Below are positions 36,952 through 47,063 of a stretch of DNA of 64,000 nucleotides, piece by piece (within the stretch, counting starts at the first letter, position 1; each line of letters starts with the position of its first letter). The notes under the pieces are model-generated. The model worked only from the letters and a program-made list of their open reading frames with translations, was not told where the DNA came from and searched no databases. Location: positions 230,590 to 294,589 of the forward strand of contig NZ_BMZS01000002.1 in NCBI RefSeq assembly GCF_014652915.1, read 5' to 3'. The stretch comes from Thalassobaculum fulvum (GTDB taxonomy: Bacteria > Pseudomonadota > Alphaproteobacteria > Thalassobaculales > Thalassobaculaceae). The position numbers and the translations under genes are program-made.

Positions 36952-37662
36952 ATGAATGAAACCTACGACCGGCTGCGCGCCGTCGGCACCGCCACGGTGT
37001 CGATGCAGCTGCTGAAGCGCGGCATCCGCCACCATGCGGTCGCCGGGGTGAAGCCGCTGACGCCCGACCAGGGCTGCGTGGTCGGCCCGGCCTACACGCT
37101 CCGCTTCCTGCCGCTGCGCGAGGACCTGTCGGACCCGTCGGTGCTCGGCGCCCCCGGCTACGGCCCGCGGGTCGCCATCGAGGAGTGCCCGCCGGGCGCG
37201 ATCCTGGCGGTCGAGGCGCGCGGCGTGGCGACCACCGGTACCCTCGGCGACATCCTGGCCGCCCGGCTGGCCAGGCGCGGGGTCGCCGCCGTGGTGGCCG
37301 ACGGCGCGGTGCGCGACCGCAAGGGCGTGGCCGCCACCGGCCTGCCGATCTGGTGCCTGGGCACCGCCGCGCCGGCCTCGATCACCGAACTGTCCGGTGG
37401 CGCCGTGCAGGGCCCGATCGCCTGCGGCGACGTCACGATCTTCCCCGGCGACGTGCTGGTCTGCGATTCCGACGGCGTGGTGGTGGTGCCGGCCGGCATC
37501 GCCGAGGCGGTCACCGCCGACGCGGTCGAGCAGGACCGTTTCGAGCGCTGGGTGCAGGCCCGGGTCGAGGAGGGCCGCGCCACCATCGGCCTGTACCCGC
37601 CGAACCCCGAGACCAAGGCCGAGTACGAGGCCTGGAAGGCGTCCGGGAGCGAGACCCCGTGA
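36952..37662 (+). CDS. RraA-family protein (HMG/CHA aldolase-like)
   Basis: 236 residues of the RraA/4-hydroxy-4-methyl-2-oxoglutarate aldolase fold. The active-site-like segments GDILAARLARRG and VADGAVRDRKGVAATGLP carry the GD, Arg and Asp expected for a class II pyruvate aldolase; GDVLVCDSDGVVVVP is the family closing motif. GGAGG precedes the ATG. Being followed by glycerate kinase with overlapping codons favours a catabolic role over RNase E inhibition. Confidence 0.85.
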   Translation: MNETYDRLRAVGTATVSMQLLKRGIRHHAVAGVKPLTPDQGCVVGPAYTLRFLPLREDLSDPSVLGAPGYGPRVAIEECPPGAILAVEARGVATTGTLGDILAARLARRGVAAVVADGAVRDRKGVAATGLPIWCLGTAAPASITELSGGAVQGPIACGDVTIFPGDVLVCDSDGVVVVPAGIAEAVTADAVEQDRFERWVQARVEEGRATIGLYPPNPETKAEYEAWKASGSETP

Positions 37663-38963
37663 TCGATTCGGAAGCTTTGCTGCGCCGGATGTTCGACGCC
37701 GCCCTGGCGGCCGCCGACCCGAAGGTCTGCCTGCCGCCGTTCCTGGTACCGCTGGCCAAGGCGCCGTGCGCCGGCCGCACCGTGGTGATCGGCGCCGGCA
37801 AGGCCGCAGCGGCGATGGCGGCGGCGACCGAGGCGGTGTGGGCCGAGCACGCGCCGGACGCTCCGTTGGAAGGCCTGGTGGTCACCCGCTATGGCCACGG
37901 CTGCCCGACCGACCGCATCGAGGTCGTGGAGGCCGCCCACCCGGTGCCGGACGCCGCCGGGCGCGAAGCCGCCGGGCGGATTCTGGAGCTGGTGCGCGGG
38001 CTCGGGCCCGAGGACCGGGTGGTCGCGCTGATCTCCGGCGGCGGCTCGGCCCTGCTGGCGCTGCCGGCCGAGGGCGTGACCCTGGAGGACAAGCAGGACG
38101 TCAACCGCGCCCTGCTGAGGTCCGGCGCCTCGATCCACGAGATGAACGCCGTGCGCAAGCACTTGTCGGCGATCAAGGGCGGTAGGCTGGCCGCAGCCGC
38201 GGCGCCGGCGCGGGTGCACGCCTACCTGATCTCCGACGTGCCGGGCGACGACCCGGACGTGATCGCCTCCGGGCCAACGGTCCCTGATACGACCACCCTT
38301 TCCGATGCCCGCGCGGTGCTGGCCAAGTACGGGATCGAGCCGCCGGCGGCGGTGGCGAAGGCGCTGTCGGACCCGGCGTTCGAGACCCCGAAGGCCGGCG
38401 ACAAGCTGTTCGGGCGGGTCGAGACCGTGATGGTCGCCCGCCCGCAGGCCTCGCTCGAGGCCGCCGCCGAGGTGGCGCGCGCGGCAGGCGCCACGCCGGT
38501 GATCCTGGGCGACGCCATCGAGGGCGAGGCCCGCGAGGTCGCCATGGTGATGGCCGGCATCGCGGCGCAAGTCGCCCGCCACGGCCAGCCGGCGGAGGCC
38601 CCGGCGGTGCTGCTGTCCGGCGGCGAGACCACGGTGACGGTGCGCGGCAGCGGGCGCGGCGGGCGCAACGCCGAGTTCCTGGCGGCGCTGGCGGTGGCGG
38701 TCGAGAAGCGCTGCGGCGACGTCGCCGACCGGATCGCCGCGGTCGCCGGCGACACCGACGGCATCGACGGCACCGAGGACAACGCCGGCGCCCTGTTCCT
38801 GCCCGGCGACCTGGCGCGGGCCCGGGCGACCGGCGTCGACCTGACGGCGCGGCTGGCGAACAACGACGGCTATGGCGCGTTCGAGGCCCTCGGCCGGCTG
38901 CTGGTCACCGGCCCGACCCTGACCAACGTCAACGACTTCCGCGCGGTGCTGGTGCTGCCGTGA
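37659..38963 (+). CDS. Glycerate 2-kinase (GckA/TtuD, MOFRL family)
   Basis: 434 residues. D-glycerate + ATP to 2-phosphoglycerate. The N-terminal half has TVVIGAGKAAAAMA, LISGGGSALLALP and RKHLSAIKGGRLA; the C-terminal MOFRL domain has LLSGGETTVTVRGSGRGGRN and AGDTDGIDGTEDNAGA. The start GTG overlaps the upstream TGA (GTGA). It could take the product of aldolase or hydroxypyruvate steps coded nearby. Confidence 0.92.
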   Translation: MIDSEALLRRMFDAALAAADPKVCLPPFLVPLAKAPCAGRTVVIGAGKAAAAMAAATEAVWAEHAPDAPLEGLVVTRYGHGCPTDRIEVVEAAHPVPDAAGREAAGRILELVRGLGPEDRVVALISGGGSALLALPAEGVTLEDKQDVNRALLRSGASIHEMNAVRKHLSAIKGGRLAAAAAPARVHAYLISDVPGDDPDVIASGPTVPDTTTLSDARAVLAKYGIEPPAAVAKALSDPAFETPKAGDKLFGRVETVMVARPQASLEAAAEVARAAGATPVILGDAIEGEAREVAMVMAGIAAQVARHGQPAEAPAVLLSGGETTVTVRGSGRGGRNAEFLAALAVAVEKRCGDVADRIAAVAGDTDGIDGTEDNAGALFLPGDLARARATGVDLTARLANNDGYGAFEALGRLLVTGPTLTNVNDFRAVLVLP

Positions 38964-39619
38964 GCCCGGCGGGCGAGCCGGGCGACTGGTGGGAAGAGCT
39001 GCGGGCGGCGGTCGAGCCGTTCGGGTTCCGGCTGAACGGCGGCTTCAACGACGAGGACGGCGGCACGGTGGCGATGATCGGTCACGCCGGCCCGCTGCTC
39101 TGGCAACGCTTCAGCGCCGAACAGCCGGACGGCCCGGATCCGCTCGACCGCTGGACCCGTTCGACCCTGGCCCCGGTCGCCGTCCGCTTCGGCGCCGCGC
39201 TCGTGCTGCCGAACGACGGCCCGCCCTACCGGCCGTTCCAGCGCTGGGCAATGCGCGCCGAGCCGGTGCATCCGACCCCGCTCGGCCTGCTGATCCATCC
39301 GCGATACGGCCTGTGGCACGCCCTGCGCGCGGCGATGCTCTTCGCCGACACGCGCGAGGTGCCGGAGCGCGCCGAGACGCCGTCGCCCTGCGACGCCTGT
39401 GCCGACCGCCCGTGCCTGACCGCCTGCCCGGTCGGCGCCTTCGACGGCACGACCTACGCCGCCGACCGCTGCGCCGCCCACGTCAGGAGCGCAGCCGGCC
39501 GCGACTGCCGCGAGTGCGGCTGTCTGGCCCGGCACGCGTGCCCGGTCGGGAAAGGGTGGGCGTGGGCCGACGAGCAGCAGTGGTTCCACATGGCGAGCTT
39601 CCTGGCAGGCCGGAGCTAG
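38960..39619 (+). CDS. Ferredoxin-like Fe-S protein
   Basis: 219 residues. The C-terminal part holds two Cys clusters: CDACADRPCLTACPVGAF (about 144-161), a plausible 4Fe-4S site, and CRECGCLARHACPVG, with C/H residues between. The N-terminal 130 residues are Trp-rich and not recognised. It resembles proteins annotated as ferredoxin in alphaproteobacteria and distantly the QueG Fe-S domain. GTG start overlaps the kinase stop (GTGA). Confidence 0.75.
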   Translation: MSPAGEPGDWWEELRAAVEPFGFRLNGGFNDEDGGTVAMIGHAGPLLWQRFSAEQPDGPDPLDRWTRSTLAPVAVRFGAALVLPNDGPPYRPFQRWAMRAEPVHPTPLGLLIHPRYGLWHALRAAMLFADTREVPERAETPSPCDACADRPCLTACPVGAFDGTTYAADRCAAHVRSAAGRDCRECGCLARHACPVGKGWAWADEQQWFHMASFLAGRS

Positions 39620-39751
39620 CGTCGGCCGGCCCTTCGCGGCCCGAACCGCCTCATCGCAACCCTCGCGTGCGTTCGCGTTCTTGGTTACAGTCGGCGCAGC
39701 CCAGGACACTTGACGTCGCGGCACAGTGTCAGCCGATGGAACAGAACATCG

Positions 39752-40069
39752 ATGGCGGACCTCAGAGGCTGTTGGCTTGAAAATATCTACTATGCTGACT
39801 GCCCTTCTCCCGAAGACGGGCCGTCCCTTCTGACTAAGCTCGCCATTTTCCTGTGCGTTGTGGTTATATCAATAATTTTATTGTTTCTTCTTCATACGAT
39901 TCAGAAACGAAAAGACCAACTCAGGGACGAAGCGTTGCAGCGTTATAAGAACAACGATCTAATGCGTCGGTTAATTATCATAACGAATTCTGAAAACCCG
40001 ATCGCAGCGATCGCCGCAGTGGCTCTGCTGATATTCGTTTGGACGATCACGAAGTTCGGTCTTTTTTGA
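39752..40069 (+). CDS. AT-rich orphan gene, two-helix membrane protein
   Basis: 105 residues, unlike its neighbours in base use: many AT-ending codons (ATA, TTA, AAT) in a GC-rich genome. Membrane helices at about 27-48 and 80-101 flank a charged segment ([18 protein letters not shown]). The start at [14 protein letters not shown] has no strong ribosome site; an upstream in-frame Met at 39710 is possible. No family recognised. Probably acquired by transfer. Confidence 0.55.
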   Translation: MADLRGCWLENIYYADCPSPEDGPSLLTKLAIFLCVVVISIILLFLLHTIQKRKDQLRDEALQRYKNNDLMRRLIIITNSENPIAAIAAVALLIFVWTITKFGLF

Positions 40070-40247
40070 AGATGACTGCACGGGCCAGAGGTCCGCGGCT
40101 GCCCCTGCCCAAGTCAAGGAAATGGATCAGCGATCCCCGAGACGCCCCCGAACCCTTGAGCGTCGGAAATCGCACACCGCGGCCCGCCTGTTGCGCTACC
40201 GTCCCGGCCATCCGCACCGCATTCGGCCCGAGGGAGGGAATCCGGCC

Positions 40248-41921
40248 ATGGTGAAGTCCGACATCGAGATCGCCCGCGAGGCAAAGATGAAGCCGATCAT
40301 GGAGATCGGCGCCGGCCTCGGCATCCCGTCCGAGAGCCTGATGCCCTACGGGCACACCAAGGCCAAGATCGACCTCGGCTACATCGATTCGCTGAAGGAC
40401 CGGCCGGACGGCAAGCTGATCCTGGTCACCGGCATCAACCCGACCGCCGCCGGCGAGGGCAAGACCACCACCACGGTCGGGCTCGGCGACGCGCTGAACC
40501 GGATCGGCAAGAAGGCGGCGATCTGCCTGCGCGAGCCGTCGCTCGGGCCGTGCTTCGGGGTCAAGGGCGGGGCGGCCGGCGGCGGCTATGCCCAGGTGGT
40601 GCCGATGGAGGACATCAACCTCCACTTCACCGGCGACTTCCACGCCATCGCCGCCGCCAACAACCTGCTGGCGGCGCTGATCGACAACCACGTCTACTGG
40701 GGCAACGCGGTCGGGCTCGACCCGCGGCGCATCACCTGGCGGCGAGCGCTCGACATGAACGACCGGGCGCTGCGGTCGATCGTCAACTCGCTGGGCGGGG
40801 TCGCCAACGGCTTCCCGCGCGAGGACGGCTTCGACATCGTGGTCGCCTCCGAGATCATGGCGATCCTCTGCCTGTCGACCGACCTCGACGACCTCAAGCG
40901 CCGGCTCGGCGCGATCGTCGTCGGCTACACCCGCGACCGCAAGCCGGTGCACGCCCGCGAGCTCGAGGCCGACGGCGCCATGACCGTGCTGCTCAAGGAC
41001 GCGCTGTCGCCGAACCTGGTGCAGACCCTGGAGAACAACCCGGCGTTCATCCACGGCGGGCCGTTCGCCAACATCGCCCACGGCTGCAACTCGGTAATGG
41101 CGACCAAGGCCGCCCTCAAGCTCGCCGACTACGTGGTCACCGAGGCCGGCTTCGGCGCCGACCTGGGGGCCGAGAAGTTCTTCGACATCAAATGCCGCAA
41201 GGCCGGGCTGGCACCGGCCGCCGCGGTCGTGGTGGGCACCGTGCGGGCGCTGAAGATGCACGGCGGGGTCGCCAAGGAGGACCTCGGCACCGAGAACGTC
41301 GAGGCGGTTCGCCGCGGCGTGTCGAACATCGCCCGCCACGTCGAGAACACCCAGAAGTTCGGGGTGCCGGTGGCGGTCGCGCTGAACCGCTTCATCACCG
41401 ACACCGACGCCGAGATCGCCGCGGTGCGCGAGGAGCTGGCCTCGCTCGGGGCCGACGCCATCGTGTGCAACCACTGGGCCGACGGCTCGGCCGGCACCGT
41501 CGACCTGGCCCACCACGTGGTCGAGCTGGCGGAGTCCAGGCGCGCCGCCTTCAAGCCGCTGTACGGCGACGAGGTCGGGCTGGAGGACAAGGTCCGCACC
41601 ATCGCCCGCGAGATCTACCGGGCCGACGACATCGCGGTCGACGCCAAGACCCGCGCCCAGTTCAAGGAGATCGAGGCGCTCGGCGGGGCGAACTTCCCGG
41701 TCTGCATCGCCAAGACCCAGTACAGCTTCTCGACCGACCCGAACGCCAAGGGCGCGCCGACCGGCCACACCCTGCCGGTGCGCGAGGTCCGGCTGTCGAA
41801 CGGCGCCGAGTTCGTGGTGGTGATCTGCGGCGAGATCATGACCATGCCGGGCCTGCCGCGGGTGCCGGCCGCCAACAAGATCACCCTGAACGCCCAGGGC
41901 CAGATCGAGGGGCTGTTCTAG
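40248..41921 (+). CDS. fhs: Formate--tetrahydrofolate ligase
   Basis: 557 residues. Formate + ATP + THF to 10-formyl-THF, one-carbon metabolism. The P-loop-like [13 protein letters not shown] spans 64-76; [20 protein letters not shown] and [18 protein letters not shown] are family signatures, and TDVEF-equivalent late motifs include [15 protein letters not shown]. Start [14 protein letters not shown] has GGGAGGG upstream. No other folate gene adjoins. Confidence 0.98.
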   Translation: MVKSDIEIAREAKMKPIMEIGAGLGIPSESLMPYGHTKAKIDLGYIDSLKDRPDGKLILVTGINPTAAGEGKTTTTVGLGDALNRIGKKAAICLREPSLGPCFGVKGGAAGGGYAQVVPMEDINLHFTGDFHAIAAANNLLAALIDNHVYWGNAVGLDPRRITWRRALDMNDRALRSIVNSLGGVANGFPREDGFDIVVASEIMAILCLSTDLDDLKRRLGAIVVGYTRDRKPVHARELEADGAMTVLLKDALSPNLVQTLENNPAFIHGGPFANIAHGCNSVMATKAALKLADYVVTEAGFGADLGAEKFFDIKCRKAGLAPAAAVVVGTVRALKMHGGVAKEDLGTENVEAVRRGVSNIARHVENTQKFGVPVAVALNRFITDTDAEIAAVREELASLGADAIVCNHWADGSAGTVDLAHHVVELAESRRAAFKPLYGDEVGLEDKVRTIAREIYRADDIAVDAKTRAQFKEIEALGGANFPVCIAKTQYSFSTDPNAKGAPTGHTLPVREVRLSNGAEFVVVICGEIMTMPGLPRVPAANKITLNAQGQIEGLF

Positions 41922-41952
41922 CCTCGGGGCGCTGAGTGGGTTGGGGCGCTGA

Positions 41953-42084
41953 GTGGGTTCCGGCTCCGTCCCGCCACCGGCGGTCCGGTCCGGAATGACG
42001 ACAGGAAGGAGGACGGACGCCGCTCTCCTCTCTCGTCGTCATTCCGGACGGCAGCGCCCAAGGCGCGGCCGATCCGGAACCCAC
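41953..42084. repeat. Palindromic intergenic element, copy 7
   Basis: ttccgg subtype: left gtgggttccggctcc, right gccgatccggaacccac, inner arms gtccggaatgacg and cgtcattccggac. Between fhs and the cold-shock gene. Confidence 0.85.
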
Positions 42085-42173
42085 CCGCGCGACCGGCGTC
42101 GAGGTCCCCCGGCAAACCGGTGCAGAAGCGCCACACCCGGCGTCGCACAGCACCTGTCCGTTAAGATATTTTC

Positions 42174-42202
42174 TTGCGCGGAACCGCGGCTTGCCCCATA
42201 TA
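42174..42202 (+). promoter_or_regulatory. Candidate promoter of the cold-shock gene
   Basis: TTGCGC (42174-42179) and CATATA (42197-42202), 17 bp apart. Starting near 42209, the mRNA would have a leader of about 125 nt, as is usual for cspA-type genes. Confidence 0.45.
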
Positions 42203-42285
42203 CGAGGCCATCGAACGCGCTTGGGCGTTTCCGAGTCACGGCACGACCGCGAAGTTGGTTTTCTCCCAATCTGCAGTTTGATTTC

Positions 42286-42307
42286 CCCGCCGCAAAGGTG
42301 CGGCGGG
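42286..42307 (+). promoter_or_regulatory. Leader hairpin of the cold-shock mRNA
   Basis: CCCGCCGC-aaaggt-GCGGCGGG: a perfect 8-bp stem, ending 13 nt before the GGGAG ribosome site of the csp gene. cspA-type leaders are structured and temperature-responsive; this stem is a candidate for that control. Confidence 0.45.
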
Positions 42308-42334
42308 TCGTTCCACGTTTGGGAGATGACCCCA

Positions 42335-42541
42335 ATGGCTACCGGTACTGTTAAGTGGTTCAACGCGACCAAGGGCTACGGCTTCATCGAGCCGGAGGAC
42401 GGTTCCTCTGACGTTTTCGTCCACATCTCGGCGGTCGAGCGCGCCGGCATGGGCGGGCTCAACGAGGGCCAGAAGGTTTCGTTCGAGGTCGAGCGCGGTC
42501 GCAACGGCAAGTACGCCGCGACCGATCTGCGCGCCGTCTGA
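42335..42541 (+). CDS. CspA-family cold-shock protein
   Basis: 68-residue single OB-fold. RNP1 is [10 protein letters not shown] (about 13-22) and RNP2 is DVFVHISAV. The start [10 protein letters not shown] has GGGAG 9 nt upstream; the frame is open further up but family proteins begin here. An RNA chaperone; it is followed by IF-1 and an RNA helicase, a cluster fitting translation recovery at low temperature. Confidence 0.97.
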   Translation: MATGTVKWFNATKGYGFIEPEDGSSDVFVHISAVERAGMGGLNEGQKVSFEVERGRNGKYAATDLRAV

Positions 42542-42557
42542 GCGGACCGGGCTTGGT

Positions 42558-42598
42558 GATGCGTCCGGCCTGTCGCGTGACGGCCGGCCGGGCGCATC
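42558..42598 (+). terminator. Interrupted hairpin between csp and infA
   Basis: Outer pair GATGCG/CGCATC and inner pair CCGGCC/GGCCGG around an 11-base loop. No U-run, so it may attenuate or protect rather than terminate fully, letting csp be expressed above the genes that follow. Confidence 0.4.
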
Positions 42599-42625
42599 CC
42601 ACCGTCAACCGCCGAGGAGCGAGTA

Positions 42626-42907
42626 TTGGCCAAGGATGACATGATCGAATTCGAAGGCGTCGTCCGCGACGTCCTTCCCGACGGGCTCTATCGCGTCGAG
42701 CTCGACAATGGCCACGACATCATCGCCTACACCGCCGGCCGGATGAAGAAGTTCAAGATCCGGATCCTGGCGGGTGACCGCGTGACCGTCGAAATGACGC
42801 CCTACGACCTGACCAAGGGTCGTATCAATTTCCGACACAAGGACGAGCGCTCCGGGGGCCCCGGCCCCGGCGGACCGCGCCGCCAACCCCCGCGCAAGCG
42901 CCGTTGA
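42626..42907 (+). CDS. infA: Translation initiation factor IF-1 with basic C-terminal extension
   Basis: 93 residues against about 72 in the usual protein. The S1/OB core runs [49 protein letters not shown] and RINFRHK. Then follows an extra tail [17 protein letters not shown], Gly/Pro/Arg-rich. The start is TTG, with GAGGAG upstream. It may be a second, stress-linked IF-1 in this genome, since it lies with csp and a helicase. Confidence 0.92.
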   Translation: MAKDDMIEFEGVVRDVLPDGLYRVELDNGHDIIAYTAGRMKKFKIRILAGDRVTVEMTPYDLTKGRINFRHKDERSGGPGPGGPRRQPPRKRR

Positions 42908-42947
42908 CGCACCGCGTCCGGCGCCTCGCGCGCATTCGAGGAACTAC

Positions 42948-44300
<1,353 letters not shown>

Positions 44301-44366
44301 CGGGCGGCCCCCGGGTCGCGGGATTTCCGGCACTACCACGGTTGCGGCCGGCCCGGCCTCGCAGGG

Positions 44367-44597
44367 TCAGACGCGGTCGTCCCGCTTGTCTTTGGCCACG
44401 TAGTTCCCGCGCTCGTCCTTGACCAGGTCCAGGACGCCGTCGCCTTCCTCGCGACGGTCGCGGGGGGTCGGATCGGTGCGAGACGACCGCTCGGCCTTGC
44501 GCGAGCGCGCGTCGTCAAGGCGGCCGATCAGCTTGAACCCGTACCAGACGGCGCCGAGGATGGCCACGAGCGCCAGGATCTTCGAAACACTGAACAT
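44367..44597 (-). CDS. Small membrane-anchored protein
   Basis: 76 residues: one N-terminal membrane helix (ILALVAILGAVWYGFKLI), then a charged cytoplasmic segment ending VLDLVKDERGNYVAKDKR. The start at 44597 has AGAGGA 3 nt upstream. This closing DLV-x-DE-x-GxY-V pattern occurs in many short conserved alphaproteobacterial proteins; no function known. It follows the S49 protease gene on the same strand, 90 nt away. Confidence 0.7.
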   Translation of the reverse strand: MFSVSKILALVAILGAVWYGFKLIGRLDDARSRKAERSSRTDPTPRDRREEGDGVLDLVKDERGNYVAKDKRDDRV

Positions 44598-44687
44598 ACG
44601 TCCTCTTTTAACCCGCGAACGCGGCAACGCAAGGGCGACGCTCGCCGCCCGGCACTACCGGCACGACCCTGAAACCGGATTCCGGGT

Positions 44688-45551
44688 TCACAGCCCGAAC
44701 CGCGACCACAGTGCCCGCTCCTCGACCGCGCCGATCAGGCCGTCGGCCAGGCCGGCCAGCGCGCCGTCGGCCGCCCCCGGCCCGTCGGCACCCGCCAGGC
44801 CGAGCCGGCGCGCCAGTCCCGGGCTGCGCGACAGTACCCGGAACCGGGTGCGCGCACCGTAGCGCTCGCGCAGGGTTCGACGCAGCTCGCCCTCGCCGTC
44901 GGCCAGCCCGAGCTCGACGCTGCGGGCCCCGGTCCAGAACTTGCCCTCCAGCAGCTCCGGCTCGTCCTCCGGCTTCAGCCGGTCGCCGCGCCGGCTGCGC
45001 ACCCAGGCGATGAAGCGGGCGTGCATCTCCTGCTGGATCGCCGTCAGGTGCTCGACGTCCTCCGCCTGTTCCGGCCGGAACGGGTCGAGCAGCGACTTGC
45101 GGCTGCCGGCCGTGTGGACCCGCCGCTCGACCCCGAGGCGGGCAATCGCGTCCTGGAACCCGAAGCTGGCGCTGATCACGCCGATCGATCCGACGATCGA
45201 GGTCGGCGTCACCCGGATCTCGTCGGCGGCGCAGGCCAGCCAGTAGCCGCCGGACGCCGCCACGTCCTCGACGAAGGCGATCACCGGCTTGTCGTACTCG
45301 GCCGCCAGATCGCGGATCCGGCCGGCGATCAGCTCCGACTGCGCCGGCGAGCCGCCGGGCGAGTTCACCACCAGGGCGACGGCGGTCACCGACCGCGGCC
45401 GGAACGCCGCCTGCAGGAGCGGGCCGACCGCGTCGACCGAGAGGCCGCGGCGCAACGGGCCGAGGCTGCCGATGACGCCGCGCAGCGGGACGACCGACAC
45501 GATGGGCGGCCGGCTGCGCACCCTGTCGAGGATGGGATCGTACCAGGACAT
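44688..45551 (-). CDS. S49 family signal peptide peptidase-like protease
   Basis: 287 residues. The Ser/Lys dyad is Ser100 in DVAASGGYWLA and Lys152 in AGSRKSLLDPF; NSPGGSPAQSE is the oxyanion region. It has no clear N-terminal membrane helix, so it is a short SppA/SohB type, cytoplasmic or peripheral. The C-terminal 60 residues are Ala/Gly/Leu-rich. Divergent from the purine permease. Confidence 0.9.
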   Translation of the reverse strand: MSWYDPILDRVRSRPPIVSVVPLRGVIGSLGPLRRGLSVDAVGPLLQAAFRPRSVTAVALVVNSPGGSPAQSELIAGRIRDLAAEYDKPVIAFVEDVAASGGYWLACAADEIRVTPTSIVGSIGVISASFGFQDAIARLGVERRVHTAGSRKSLLDPFRPEQAEDVEHLTAIQQEMHARFIAWVRSRRGDRLKPEDEPELLEGKFWTGARSVELGLADGEGELRRTLRERYGARTRFRVLSRSPGLARRLGLAGADGPGAADGALAGLADGLIGAVEERALWSRFGL

Positions 45552-45709
45552 TGTCGCTAGATAGGGCACCCGGCGCCTCGCCACAATGCGCGACGGGTTC
45601 CGATTCCCTGTGGTTAACGCGCCTGCCGAGACCGCCGGAACCGGCCGCATCCCGTGGATTCCGGCCCCTGCTCGACACCCGGCGGCGGCGCTCGCACACT
45701 CTGTGAATT

Positions 45710-45731
45710 GACCGGACGGTCGAGTCCGGTC
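45710..45731. promoter_or_regulatory. Inverted repeat upstream of the purine permease
   Basis: GACCGGAC-ggtcga-GTCCGGTC: perfect 8-bp arms 18 nt before the permease start. It overlaps a TTGACC hexamer (45708-45713). It could be an operator or a leader hairpin; no known purine riboswitch pattern was seen. Confidence 0.4.
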
Positions 45732-45749
45732 CCATCGCGGGGGGTGCGC

Positions 45750-47042
45750 ATGCTCGAATCCACCTTCAGGCTCTCCGAGCACGGGACGACGGTCCGGACC
45801 GAGGTGCTGGCCGGCATCACGACGTTCCTGACCATGGCCTACATCATGTTCGTGAACCCGTCGATCCTGGCGGCGACCGGCATGGACCAGGGCGCGGTGT
45901 TCGTCGCCACCTGCCTGGCGGCGGCGGTCGGCACGCTGATCATGGGCCTGTACGCCAACTACCCGATCGCGCTGGCGCCGGGCATGGGGCTGAACGCCTA
46001 CTTCACCTACGGCGTCGTCATGGGCATGAACTACTCCTGGCAGGTCGCGCTCGGCGCGGTGTTCCTGTCGGGCGTGCTGTTCATCATCCTGTCGCTGCTG
46101 CCGGTCCGCGAATGGGTGGTGAACTCCATCCCGCGCTCGCTGAAGATCGCGATCTCGGCCGGCATCGGCCTGTTCCTGGCGATCATCGGCATGAAGAACG
46201 CCGGGATCGTGATCGACCACCCGGCCACCCTGGTCGGGCTCGGCGACATCTCGTCGGCGCCGGTGCTGCTGGCCGCCGCCGGCTTCCTGGCGATGGTGGT
46301 TCTCGACTACCTGCGGGTGCCGGGCGCGATCATCCTGTCGATCCTCGGCGTCACGCTGGTCGGCGTGATCATGGGCGTCAGCCCGCCGGGCGGCGTGATG
46401 TCGATGCCGCCGAGCCTGGCGCCGACCCTGATGCAGCTCGACATCGTGGGCGCCCTCAACGTCGGGCTGATCGCGGTGGTGTTCGCGTTCTTCTTCGTCG
46501 ACCTGTTCGACACTGCCGGGACCCTGGTCGGCGTCGCCCACCGGGCCGGGCTGCTCGACGAGCAGGGCCGGCTGCCGCGGCTCAAGAAGGCGCTGATGGC
46601 CGACTCCGTCGCCACCGTCGTCGGCGCCGGCCTCGGCACCTCGACCACCACCAGCTACATCGAGAGCGCGGCCGGCATCCGGGCCGGCGGGCGGACCGGG
46701 CTGACCGCCTGCGTGGTCGCCCTGCTGTTCCTGCTCGGCCTGTTCTTCTCGCCGCTGGCCGGCACCATCCCGGCCTATGCCACGGCGCCGGCACTGGTCT
46801 ACGTGGCCTGCCTGATGGCTCGCGGCCTGTCCGAGCTCGACTGGGAGGACCTGACCGAGTACGCGCCCGGCGTGATCGCGGCGATCTCGATGCCGCTGAC
46901 CTTCTCGATCGCCAACGGCATCGGCTTCGGCTTCATCGCCTATGCGGTGGTGAAGGTGCTGACCGGCCAGGGCGCCAAGGTGTCGGCGGCGGTCTACGTG
47001 ATCGCGGTCGCCTTCGTGGCGAAGTTCGTGCTGATCTCCTGA
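45750..47042 (+). CDS. NCS2-type purine permease (AzgA/PbuG subgroup)
   Basis: 430 residues, about 12-14 membrane segments. Family motifs are FLTMAYIMFVNPSILA near the start, GMGLNAYFTYGVV, DLFDTAGTLVGVA and STTTSYIESAAGIRAGGRTG. It takes up adenine, guanine or hypoxanthine by proton symport in characterised relatives. Start at MLESTFRL gives standard length. Confidence 0.93.
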   Translation: MLESTFRLSEHGTTVRTEVLAGITTFLTMAYIMFVNPSILAATGMDQGAVFVATCLAAAVGTLIMGLYANYPIALAPGMGLNAYFTYGVVMGMNYSWQVALGAVFLSGVLFIILSLLPVREWVVNSIPRSLKIAISAGIGLFLAIIGMKNAGIVIDHPATLVGLGDISSAPVLLAAAGFLAMVVLDYLRVPGAIILSILGVTLVGVIMGVSPPGGVMSMPPSLAPTLMQLDIVGALNVGLIAVVFAFFFVDLFDTAGTLVGVAHRAGLLDEQGRLPRLKKALMADSVATVVGAGLGTSTTTSYIESAAGIRAGGRTGLTACVVALLFLLGLFFSPLAGTIPAYATAPALVYVACLMARGLSELDWEDLTEYAPGVIAAISMPLTFSIANGIGFGFIAYAVVKVLTGQGAKVSAAVYVIAVAFVAKFVLIS

Positions 47043-47063
47043 TCGGCCTGCACGCCGGTGGCG

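Noticed and set aside
40070-40247. Riboswitch before fhs
   Set aside because: I looked for a known folate or SAM riboswitch pattern and saw no conserved core; left unannotated.
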